Source of the DNA: VGCC01 sp040381195
GTDB lineage: Bacteria > Actinomycetota > Actinomycetes > S36-B12
Direction: 5' to 3'
NCBI GenBank assembly: GCA_040381195.1
Contig: JBEIHR010000025.1
Coordinates: 1 to 20,991 of the forward strand
DNA: 20,991 nt
The translations under genes and the position numbers were made by a program. Shown here piece after piece: positions 14,732 through 20,991 of the stretch. Positions within the stretch are counted from its first letter, which is position 1. Each line of letters begins with the position of its first letter. The notes below the pieces were generated by a model that ran no database searches, was not told the origin of the DNA, and worked only from the letters and a program-made list of their open reading frames with translations.

Positions 14732-14852
14732 AACCGCGTCGTTATCAGAGTTGCGCGTCGCTAGTGGCGTTGAGGATGTAAGGGAGCGAGCTGAGGTTAC
14801 GTCGATCTCGTCAAGTCAATGAACGTCCGGCAATCATCGAAGGGCTAAGGAA

Positions 14853-15323
14853 ATGACCCACTCAAATGTCTCGCATGTCGGGTTCGTGGTTCCGGACCTG
14901 CTCGAGGGAATGGCGCGGATTTCAAGGGCTCTCGGAATCTCCTTCCTCCCTCCCCTCGATCAGGAGATCGCGGTTTTGGAGGAGGGAGGTCAGAGCGCTC
15001 CCGGGCAGCTTCGGCTGACGTGGTCGATTGAAGGCCCCCCGCATATCGAATTGATTGAAGGACAGGTCTCCGGTCTCTTCGCGTATCACGGAATCGATCG
15101 AGCATTCCACCACTTAGGCGGCTTCACGGAGAGTCATGATGTATCCCTCGGTCACCTTTCCAGCCTTGGCATCCGTATGGAGGCGTGCCAGCGCGAGCCG
15201 GACGGAACCATCATTGCCTCCTACTCTGAACCGCACGATCTTTTCGGCATCCGGTACGAACACATTGCGCCCGGGCGTCGAGCCGACATTGAGAGATGGC
15301 TCAGCGGCGAGCCATGGAGCTAG
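14853..15323 (+). CDS. VOC (glyoxalase fold) protein
   Basis: This 156-residue protein starts at an ATG at 14853 with AAGGA immediately upstream. Unlike the first VOC protein in the window it has a full set of metal-ligand positions: His8 (SHVGFVVPD), Glu66 (PHIELIEG), His86 or His87 (FHHLGG) and Glu136 (RYEHI). The HHLGGF and YEHI motifs suggest the Glyoxalase_4 / methylmalonyl-CoA epimerase-like branch. Such proteins catalyse epimerisation, isomerisation or ring-opening with a divalent metal. It follows a TIM-barrel gene with a 121-base gap lacking a clear terminator, so co-transcription is likely but not certain. The substrate is unknown. Confidence 0.88.
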   Translation: MTHSNVSHVGFVVPDLLEGMARISRALGISFLPPLDQEIAVLEEGGQSAPGQLRLTWSIEGPPHIELIEGQVSGLFAYHGIDRAFHHLGGFTESHDVSLGHLSSLGIRMEACQREPDGTIIASYSEPHDLFGIRYEHIAPGRRADIERWLSGEPWS

Positions 15324-15515
15324 AGGACTTCCACAACTCGGTGCCCGCGTATCTGAGGCGCCTTCTCTGGGGGTGAACCAGGTTAAGACTCCATGGTCTC
15401 CCGTCATCACGACTGTCCACTGGGCTGCTCTCGCGCCCCCTTGTTGGACAGGGACCACACCACGCAACTGCGCTGCTAGCGTCTGACTTACGGGGTATTC
15501 CTTCTGGGAGGGCGC
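15324..15515. promoter_or_regulatory. Intergenic region with inverted repeat before the ene reductase gene
   Basis: In this 192-base gap CTGTCCA (15413-15419) and its complement TGGACAG (15445-15451) are 32 bases apart centre to centre, about three helical turns. This resembles the arrangement at 13736-13771, though the sequence differs. A TAGCGT element near the 3' side could be a -10 box but lacks a good -35. No small gene or RNA is evident. Confidence 0.3.
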
Positions 15516-17474
15516 GTGTCACAACTCTTCAATCCCGTCGCGATCCGAGCCATGGAGCTGCCCCACCGGATCATCACGGGCCCCATGGAGAAGGGAATGG
15601 CCAACCGTGATGGGACCCTGACCCAGCGCTACCTGGGCTACCTCCGCGCCCGAGCGCAGGGTGGTGCCGGGTTGATGCAACTCGAATCAACGTATGTGGA
15701 CACCGTCGGGATGGGACACCTCTACCAGGTCGGATGCCATGACGACTCGGTGCTCGAAGGACTCCGGGCTGCGGCAGACGCGGTCCACGAGCACGGCGCC
15801 CGTCTCGCCCTCGAGGTATACCTGGGTGGTCGGGAGACTCCCTCGTTCATGTCGGGAATGCAGCCCATCGCTCCGTCCGTGGTGCCATGTGAGGTTCTGC
15901 ACCCGATGCCCACTCCCCGAGAGATGACCACACAGGACATCGACTGGGCCATCGCCGCCTTCTGTGCGGCGGCCCGTCGGTTGAAGGAGGCTGGGCTCGA
16001 CATGGCGCACGTGCACGGTGCGCACGGGTACCTCGTCGGATCCTTTGTATCTCCCTTCAGCAACCGCAGGACCGACGCCTTCGGCGGATCCCTGGAGAAC
16101 CGGGCGCGCTTCCCGATCATGCTCGTCCAAGCGCTCCGCGCCGAAGTGGGGGAGGATTTCCCAATCGGTTACCGCATGACCGCTGATGAATACATCGCCG
16201 ATGGCTTGGGTATCTCTGAGGCAGCGGAGTTCGCGGGCATGCTCGCAGACGCGAGTGTTGACCTGATCGACATCTCCGGCGGGTTCTACGAGAGCAATCA
16301 CATGATCATGCAGGGTTCCGAATCACCCGACGCAGGTTTCCTCTCGCACGCTCTCAAGATCAAGTCGGTGGTCGGTGACCGTGCTCTGGTGAGCGTGGCG
16401 CAGCGATTGTCGAAACCTGGGGTCGCCGAGGAGGTGCTCGATCAGGGTATCGACATGGTGTCTATGAGTCGCGCCTTCCACGCCGATCCTGATTACGTTG
16501 CGAAGCGACGTTCAGGTCGCGTCAATGACATCATTCCGTGCATCGCGTGTCACCACTGCGTGGATGAGCTCGAAGCCAACCGGGTTGCGGATTGTTCCGT
16601 GAATCCGTTCACCACTCGGGAGTATCTGCGCATTGACGCGTCGCCGGCGGACACGGCCCCGTCGCCGGTCATGGTGGTCGGAAGTGGACCGGCGGGTCTC
16701 CAGGCCGCGATTCAGTTTGCCGAACGCGGCAGCGAAGTGCATCTCTTCGAGCGCGGCAAGGTCATTGGTGGTCAGATGGCCTTGGCCGTGGATGTCCATG
16801 GCGATTTCCGCCGATTCTTGGACAACTCCTCGGTGCGGTTGAAGCACCTGGGGGTGACCGTTCATCTGAATACCGAGGTCGATCGTGACGTAGTGGCCGG
16901 CTTGTCACCTGCCGTGATCGTGATGGCCACCGGTGCCCGAAGCGCACCGCTCGGCCACCTGTGGAATAGTGAGAAAACACGAGTCCTGGGGCTGTTTGAG
17001 GCCTACGGCAACGTCACCGGACCGGCGAACGTGGTGATCACCGATGGCTCGGTTGCCAGTTGCGTGCTCGCCGTTCACCTTGCGCGCGCCGGATGTCGGG
17101 TGATACTCGTGGAACCCAACAACGCCCTCGCGCTTGATCAGCCTGGTTGGGGACGCGAGCAGATCGAGCGTCTCGTGCACAACACAGATGGCATCAACAT
17201 CCGCCTGGAGGCTACTGTCGAGACCGTGGCCACGGACGGGGTCCACCTCCAATCCCATGGCGAGCTCGAAATCCTCACCGACATCGACGCTGTGGTCGTC
17301 GGTGGCCGCCAGCCTGAGAACGCATTGGCGGAGCACTTGCTTTCGGATCCGCATCTGGCCGATCGCGTACTCGTGGTCGGTGATGCGGTGCGCCCGCGCA
17401 CTATCCATGCGGCGACTCTGGAGGGTATGCGGGCGGCGGTGCTCGGTCGGTCGGCTGCCTTCGCGCTCGTCTAG
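15516..17474 (+). CDS. Old-yellow-enzyme / FadH-type ene reductase with FeS and FAD/NAD domains
   Basis: This 652-residue protein starts at a GTG at 15516 with GGGAGG three to four bases upstream. Residues 1 to about 335 form the FMN-binding TIM barrel with HGAHGY (167-172) and SPFSNRRTDAFGGS (179-192), characteristic of the 2,4-dienoyl-CoA reductase/trimethylamine dehydrogenase family. A 4Fe-4S site follows as Cys342, Cys345, Cys348 and Cys360. The C-terminal half carries a nucleotide-binding fold (VVGSGPAGL, 387-395) and a VVVGGRQPENAL segment. Typical reactions are NAD(P)H-dependent reduction of activated C=C bonds, or demethylation in the trimethylamine dehydrogenase branch. It is monocistronic between the TIM/VOC pair and the convergent IolI-like gene. 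An enone produced from a ring substrate is a plausible target. Confidence 0.93.
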   Translation: MSQLFNPVAIRAMELPHRIITGPMEKGMANRDGTLTQRYLGYLRARAQGGAGLMQLESTYVDTVGMGHLYQVGCHDDSVLEGLRAAADAVHEHGARLALEVYLGGRETPSFMSGMQPIAPSVVPCEVLHPMPTPREMTTQDIDWAIAAFCAAARRLKEAGLDMAHVHGAHGYLVGSFVSPFSNRRTDAFGGSLENRARFPIMLVQALRAEVGEDFPIGYRMTADEYIADGLGISEAAEFAGMLADASVDLIDISGGFYESNHMIMQGSESPDAGFLSHALKIKSVVGDRALVSVAQRLSKPGVAEEVLDQGIDMVSMSRAFHADPDYVAKRRSGRVNDIIPCIACHHCVDELEANRVADCSVNPFTTREYLRIDASPADTAPSPVMVVGSGPAGLQAAIQFAERGSEVHLFERGKVIGGQMALAVDVHGDFRRFLDNSSVRLKHLGVTVHLNTEVDRDVVAGLSPAVIVMATGARSAPLGHLWNSEKTRVLGLFEAYGNVTGPANVVITDGSVASCVLAVHLARAGCRVILVEPNNALALDQPGWGREQIERLVHNTDGINIRLEATVETVATDGVHLQSHGELEILTDIDAVVVGGRQPENALAEHLLSDPHLADRVLVVGDAVRPRTIHAATLEGMRAAVLGRSAAFALV

Positions 17475-17475
17475 G

Positions 17476-18291
17476 TCAGTTGGTGACCCGGTCGCGAATG
17501 TAAGCCAGACTCGATCGAAGATCCTGGGCAAGCGTGGGGCTCTCGCCTACCTCGCTCGCGAACGGTTCCAATGACCAGGGCCCCTCGGTCACGCCCATCA
17601 ACCGGCGCACCTGATCGATGCTGCCCAGGATGTCGTCAGGCCCGACAAGCACTCGATGCTCGTCGCCAAGTTCCTCCAGGGGAAGACCGAGTTCGGGTAC
17701 TCCTGACAGGTGGACGAGAGCGATGTGTGTTGAGTAGAGCGGGTCGCGTGCGATCGCGTGGTGGAAACTGTCGTGGACGATCCCGAAGCAGCTCGGATTC
17801 CCGCGCCGGCTGAACTCGGCCTCCACAACGTCCTGGGTCCGGATCGACGAACGTGGGAAACCGAGCGGTTCGATGAGTCCGCGCACACCCGCGCTCTCGA
17901 GTATCGGTTGGAGTCCGTCGAGCGCTGCCGGGAGTCCGGTCGGTAAGGCAGGTGACCCGATCGGTGACACGCTTGGGCAGAGGACCACCGCACCGATTCC
18001 TGCCGCGGCGGCGAACTCAATCATCGTGCGCGCCTGCGCTTCGCGCTCCGAATCCCACTGGTCGAACCTTTGCAAGGCGTTGATGGACAGGATTTCAACG
18101 CCTGCATCCGCGGCCATGCGGGCGATGTCGCGTGGGTCGTGGGTCAGGACATTGGTGGAGTCAGGGAACACCCAGCCGGGGGGCATGCCGTCCCGGAGTT
18201 CCACCGCGTCGATGCCAACCTCGCCGGCAAGCGCGACGAATTCGGGGATGGGAATCAGGGGCGCGATACTGTGATTGAGGGAGAAGCGCAT
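17476..18291 (-). CDS. IolI-like TIM barrel (2-keto-myo-inositol isomerase-related)
   Basis: This 271-residue TIM barrel starts at an ATG at 18291, seven bases after the stop of the dehydrogenase gene. It parallels Bacillus subtilis IolI in several places: SINAL (69-73), IEPLGFP with Glu141, VHDSFHH with Asp174 and His177 (IolI has LDSFHFH with Asp174), VHLSG with His194, HRVLVGPDDI (IolI: DRVWPGQGAI) and a final SLEPF with Glu242. The Glu-to-Asp spacing of 33 matches IolI; the third ligand is six residues closer, implying a loop deletion. IolI interconverts inosose isomers with a divalent metal. Here it likely isomerises a keto-cyclitol-like compound produced or consumed by the partner dehydrogenase. 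The stop is one base from the stop of the convergent ene reductase. Confidence 0.78.
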   Translation of the reverse strand: MRFSLNHSIAPLIPIPEFVALAGEVGIDAVELRDGMPPGWVFPDSTNVLTHDPRDIARMAADAGVEILSINALQRFDQWDSEREAQARTMIEFAAAAGIGAVVLCPSVSPIGSPALPTGLPAALDGLQPILESAGVRGLIEPLGFPRSSIRTQDVVEAEFSRRGNPSCFGIVHDSFHHAIARDPLYSTHIALVHLSGVPELGLPLEELGDEHRVLVGPDDILGSIDQVRRLMGVTEGPWSLEPFASEVGESPTLAQDLRSSLAYIRDRVTN

Positions 18292-18298
18292 CCGCGTG

Positions 18299-19288
18299 TC
18301 AGCCGACCAAGAGTGGGAATCGTGGCTGCGCCGGCGTGTTGATCAAGCCGGTGGGCGTGGCACCGTCGGCAACGGAATTCAACTGGGTCGCGATCATGCG
18401 CGTCATTCTTTCGATGGTGTGAGCACCCAACGAGGCGGAGTGCGGCGAGAGCACGCAGGTGTCGATAGTCAAGAGCGGGTCGTCCGATCTCGGCGGTTCC
18501 TGCGCGAAAACGTCGAGACCGGCGCCGGCGACGTGACCAGTTCGCAGGGCTGACGCCAAAGCGACCTCGTCGAGAACACCTCCCCTGGCTGCATTGATCA
18601 CGAACGCGCCCCGAGGAAGTAGCGCAAGCTCGTCGCCACCAATCAAGCCCCGTGTGGAATCCAGGAGAGGCGTGTGAAGGGAGATCGCCTGGCACTGGGG
18701 GAGCATCTCCGCGATGCTGGTAGACACCACCACGTAGTCCGGCGCATCCCGGATGGGCATCACATCGAACGCGATGATCCGTGCGCCGAAGGCGTGCAGC
18801 AGGGCGGCAGTGGCACGTCCGATATGGCCGAAACCGATGATCCCAACGGTCATTCCCTGGATTTCCGGGACGAAGTCTCCGTCTCGCCACTCTCCCTTGC
18901 GGACTCTAGCGTCGCAATAGGCAACCCGGTGGGTCACGCTCAACAGGAGTGTGACCGTGTGTTCGGCCACGCCCTGCGCGTTGACTCCAGGCGTCGTCGT
19001 GACATGGATACCGAGACGGGTGGCGGCGTCGAGGTCGATTTGGTCGAATCCGACACCGGATCGTGCGATGAGGCAGAGATGGGGGAGACGGTCGAGCAAG
19101 TCCGCGGTGTAGGTCTCGGCGCCGGCGACGACGGCGTAGGCGCCGGCGAGATTTCCCACCCTCTCAGCCGCGGGCCCGTTGGGGGGAACATCCTGAAGAC
19201 GCACGCGAGACGAGAGTCCGAAATCACGGCCGTCGCCGAAGAGGGTCGCAGTCGACGCGAGGGCTCCCCACATGTCGGTCGAACCCAT
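18299..19288 (-). CDS. D-2-hydroxyacid dehydrogenase (NAD-dependent)
   Basis: This 329-residue protein starts at the ATG at 19288, with GGGAGGAG about five bases upstream; the frame is open further but that part runs through the promoter. The nucleotide loop is GFGHIG (152-157) with Asp175 at the end of the next strand, which favours NAD. The catalytic set is intact: Arg235 (NAARGGVLDE), Glu264 (AQEPP) and His283 (SPHSA). The family includes 3-phosphoglycerate, glyoxylate and hydroxypyruvate reductases, and dehydrogenases of odd substrates such as phosphonates. It heads a two-gene unit with the IolI-like protein and is divergent from iolH. Oxidation or reduction of a 2-hydroxy or 2-oxo acid intermediate fits the aldolase chemistry elsewhere in the locus. 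Confidence 0.93.
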   Translation of the reverse strand: MGSTDMWGALASTATLFGDGRDFGLSSRVRLQDVPPNGPAAERVGNLAGAYAVVAGAETYTADLLDRLPHLCLIARSGVGFDQIDLDAATRLGIHVTTTPGVNAQGVAEHTVTLLLSVTHRVAYCDARVRKGEWRDGDFVPEIQGMTVGIIGFGHIGRATAALLHAFGARIIAFDVMPIRDAPDYVVVSTSIAEMLPQCQAISLHTPLLDSTRGLIGGDELALLPRGAFVINAARGGVLDEVALASALRTGHVAGAGLDVFAQEPPRSDDPLLTIDTCVLSPHSASLGAHTIERMTRMIATQLNSVADGATPTGLINTPAQPRFPLLVG

Positions 19289-19321
19289 GCTGCTCCTCCC
19301 TGAGGTTTTCAGGTCCTGCGG

Positions 19322-19350
19322 ACTATAGCCAGAAACCGCTTGCCTGTGTA
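19322..19350 (-). promoter_or_regulatory. Predicted promoter of the dehydrogenase-IolI unit with LacI-type operator in the spacer
   Basis: On the minus strand TACACA (complement of 19345-19350) and TATAGT (complement of 19322-19327) are separated by exactly 17 bases. TATAGT matches five of six consensus -10 bases. The spacer contains AGAAACCGCTTGCC (19331-19344, plus strand), which fits eight of ten fixed positions of the LacI/CcpA-type pattern TGNAANCGNTNNCA. A repressor bound there would block the promoter, and the short 107-base gap means iolH on the other side could be controlled too. Confidence 0.5.
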
Positions 19351-19395
19351 GATTGTCAGCAGTTTTCATGGTCTTGCAGCAATCCGGGAGCCCCA

Positions 19396-20268
19396 ATGAA
19401 GGTCGCACTCGACCCGTACATGTTCCGAACCACGCCCCTCACCGAATTACCCGGTGTGGTTGCCGACCTCGGCTACAGCGCAATCGAACTCTCCCCGCGT
19501 GAAGACTTCATCCCCTTCTATAAGCATCCGCGGGCGAACACCTCGGATATTCGTGCCTTCAAGTCGGCACTGGCGAACGCCGATGTCGAGGTGGCCACCC
19601 TCCTGCCCCTCTTCAGGTGGGCCGGACCCGGTGAAGAGGCCCGCCAAGCGGCGGTCCGCTACTGGCGCCGATCGATTCAGATTGCCGCCGAACTCGGGGT
19701 TCCGGAAATGCTCTCGGAGTTCAACGGCGGACCAGCCACCCCAGCGGAGTGCGAGGCCCTCTTCTGGCGCTCCATGGAGGACCTACTGCCCGACTTCGAA
19801 CGCGAGGGAATTCGGCTCGTGATCGAACCGCACCCCAACGACTTTATCGAAGACGGCTTCGCTGCTGTGGACATGATCCGTGGGATCAATCACCCACTCG
19901 TCTCGTTCAGTTACTGCGCCCCGCACACTTTCTATATGGGTGGGGATATCGCTGGGATCATGGAGTATGCGGGAGACCTGCTGACGCACGTGCACGTCGC
20001 CGACACTTTCGACTTCCGTGGGTCGTCTGGCTTGCGCTATATCGTCAACATTGGTGCAGGAGGCGGGGTTCCGGTCGGCGTCACGCCTCCTCGGATCCAC
20101 CAGCACCTGGACATCGGACAAGGGGAAGTGGACTGGGACACCTTCTTCGGGACTTTGACACGACTCAAGTTCGACGGCGTCATGACCGTGTGTATCTTCG
20201 CGTGGGAGGAGCGGGCTCGCGAGTCCTCGGTCTACAACCTCGACGAGATCCGTCGCCGCATGGGATAG
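19396..20268 (+). CDS. iolH: IolH, myo-inositol catabolism TIM-barrel protein
   Basis: This 290-residue protein starts at an ATG at 19396 with GGGAG upstream. It matches the IolH family as I know it almost throughout: MKVALDPYMFR at the start, ELSPREDFIPF (31-41), LSEFNGGP (106-113), IEPHPNDF (143-150), SYCAPHTFYMGGD (172-184), HVHVADTFD (198-206) and HQHLDIGQGEVDW (235-247). IolH is widespread in actinobacterial and other iol clusters; it belongs to the xylose-isomerase-like TIM barrels, and its reaction is not well settled. A glycine-rich stretch near 219-230 looks somewhat longer than I expect. It is the most confident link to cyclitol metabolism in the window. A KstD-like flavoprotein gene follows after 51 bases. 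Confidence 0.9.
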   Translation: MKVALDPYMFRTTPLTELPGVVADLGYSAIELSPREDFIPFYKHPRANTSDIRAFKSALANADVEVATLLPLFRWAGPGEEARQAAVRYWRRSIQIAAELGVPEMLSEFNGGPATPAECEALFWRSMEDLLPDFEREGIRLVIEPHPNDFIEDGFAAVDMIRGINHPLVSFSYCAPHTFYMGGDIAGIMEYAGDLLTHVHVADTFDFRGSSGLRYIVNIGAGGGVPVGVTPPRIHQHLDIGQGEVDWDTFFGTLTRLKFDGVMTVCIFAWEERARESSVYNLDEIRRRMG

Positions 20269-20319
20269 TGCCGCTGGCACTCGGAAGACGCCGCGGTTGG
20301 TGCAGAGGAGTGAGACGCA

Positions 20320-20991
20320 ATGACTGAGACTGGTTCGCACGACTGGGACTTCGAGACCGACGTCGTCATCGTCGGAAGTGGTGCGGGGGGCCTCTGTGCG
20401 GGACTTACGGTCAATGCCGAAGGCCGCACATCGCTGATCATCGAGAAAAACTCCACGGTGGGCGGCGCCAGCGTCGTCTCCGGGGGAGTCATCTGGGTAC
20501 CTAACAACCGGTTCATGCGAGAGCACGGGGTACCAGACGATGAGGAGTCCGGGTACACATACATGCGCTCGTTGATCAAGACCTCGGGTCTGGCGACGAG
20601 TGACTCACGCATTCGAGCCTTCCTTCGTCAAGGCCCGGAAACCCTCGACTTCGTTGCGAGCGAAGGGGTACCACTCCAAATGTGCTTCGGGTACTCCGAC
20701 TATGAGGATGATCAGCTGGGTGGGCTCCCGCTCGGGAGGGCGGTGGAGCCGCGGATCGTCGATGAGCGGTCGCTGGGCCCGTGGCGCTCTCGACTTCCAC
20801 GCCAGAGTGGCGTTATGCGCCTGGCGATCCAGGCTGCGGACGTACCCGACCTGTCCCGCGTCGGACGCACCTGGGCTTCCCTGGTGACTGGGTTCCGAGT
20901 CGTGGCACGCAGTGTGGGGTGGCGGCTAGTAGGCCGGCGGCCGGCGGCCGCCGGAAGGGCTCTGGTCATCTCTCTGCTCAAGGCAAACCAC
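20320..20991 (+). CDS. FAD-dependent oxidoreductase, fumarate reductase/KstD-like, N-terminal part
   Basis: The frame starts at an ATG at 20320 with GAGGAG nine bases upstream and runs open for 224 codons to the right edge. VVIVGSGAGGLCAGL (15-29) is the FAD-binding Rossmann motif, with EKNSTVGGASVVSGGVIW (43-60) as the second flavin-contact segment, typical of the fumarate reductase/succinate dehydrogenase flavoprotein and 3-ketosteroid-delta-1-dehydrogenase superfamily. The visible third matches the KstD-like branch best (SGGVIWVPNN). These enzymes introduce or remove a C=C bond next to a carbonyl. It lies just downstream of iolH, and its desaturase-type chemistry would complement the ene reductase and BVMO. 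The C-terminal catalytic cap and substrate residues are outside the window. Confidence 0.9.
   Translation, partial: MTETGSHDWDFETDVVIVGSGAGGLCAGLTVNAEGRTSLIIEKNSTVGGASVVSGGVIWVPNNRFMREHGVPDDEESGYTYMRSLIKTSGLATSDSRIRAFLRQGPETLDFVASEGVPLQMCFGYSDYEDDQLGGLPLGRAVEPRIVDERSLGPWRSRLPRQSGVMRLAIQAADVPDLSRVGRTWASLVTGFRVVARSVGWRLVGRRPAAAGRALVISLLKANH

Noticed and set aside
16539..16595. Possible unusual iron-sulfur spacing in the ene reductase (C-x2-C-x2-C-x11-C)
   Set aside because: Trimethylamine dehydrogenase and its relatives have very similar C-x2-C-x2-C spacing, so this is normal for the branch.
1..20991. Mobile elements, CRISPR arrays, tRNA or rRNA genes
   Set aside because: No transposase or integrase frames, no regularly spaced direct repeats and no tRNA- or rRNA-like sequence were found on reading.

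Overview
The window reads as a high-GC actinobacterial chromosome segment. Two genes near the left edge belong to families I know mainly from Actinobacteria: a DUF5679-type zinc ribbon and a Zincin_2/DUF2342-type protein. GTG starts are common, genes are tightly packed, and two convergent pairs overlap at their stop codons (2275-2278 and 9189-9192). No tRNA, rRNA, CRISPR array, insertion sequence or integrase is visible, and no gap between genes exceeds 300 bp.

Layout. Positions 1-2278 are housekeeping or unrelated: the N-terminal part of an M20 metallopeptidase (minus, cut by the window edge), a 51-residue zinc-ribbon protein and a zincin-like protein. From 2275 to the right edge almost every gene encodes a small-molecule enzyme or a regulator, in eight apparent transcription units: (A, minus, 6132 to 2275) HpcH/HpaI aldolase, VOC protein, ketose-3-epimerase-like TIM barrel, an unrecognised 178-residue protein, cytochrome P450; (B, plus, 6197 to 9192, divergent from A) IolE-like TIM barrel, a divergent enolase paralogue, SDR dehydrogenase; (C, minus, 11100 to 9189) phytanoyl-CoA-dioxygenase-type oxygenase and a LacI-family regulator; (D, minus, 13623 to 11184) an AcoR-like regulator without an ATPase domain and a Baeyer-Villiger-type flavin monooxygenase; (E, plus, 13844 to 15323) a TIM barrel and a second VOC protein; (F, plus, 15516 to 17474) an old-yellow-enzyme/FadH-type ene reductase; (G, minus, 19288 to 17476) a D-2-hydroxyacid dehydrogenase and an IolI-like TIM barrel; (H, plus, 19396 to right edge) IolH and a KstD-like flavoprotein, truncated.

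How it may work together. Five members of the sugar phosphate isomerase/epimerase (xylose-isomerase-like TIM barrel) superfamily lie within about 16 kb, and three of them resemble the inositol proteins IolE, IolI and IolH. The core inositol genes iolA, iolB, iolC, iolD and iolG are not in this window. Instead the barrels sit with two oxygenases, a BVMO, an ene reductase, an aldolase, and an enolase homologue that keeps most metal ligands but has lost the conserved histidine of the SHRSGETED motif. I infer an inducible catabolic island for an oxygenated ring compound (a modified cyclitol, a C- or O-glycoside, or a glycosylated terpenoid/steroid-like molecule). The substrate cannot be read from sequence alone.

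Regulation. A perfect 16-bp-arm inverted repeat overlaps the -10 and likely start site of the oxygenase-lacI unit, behind a good TTGACG-N17-TACCGT promoter. A LacI-family-style operator sits inside the spacer of a predicted promoter between units G and H. Local -10-like TACCGT elements recur, some placed so that leaderless mRNAs are likely.
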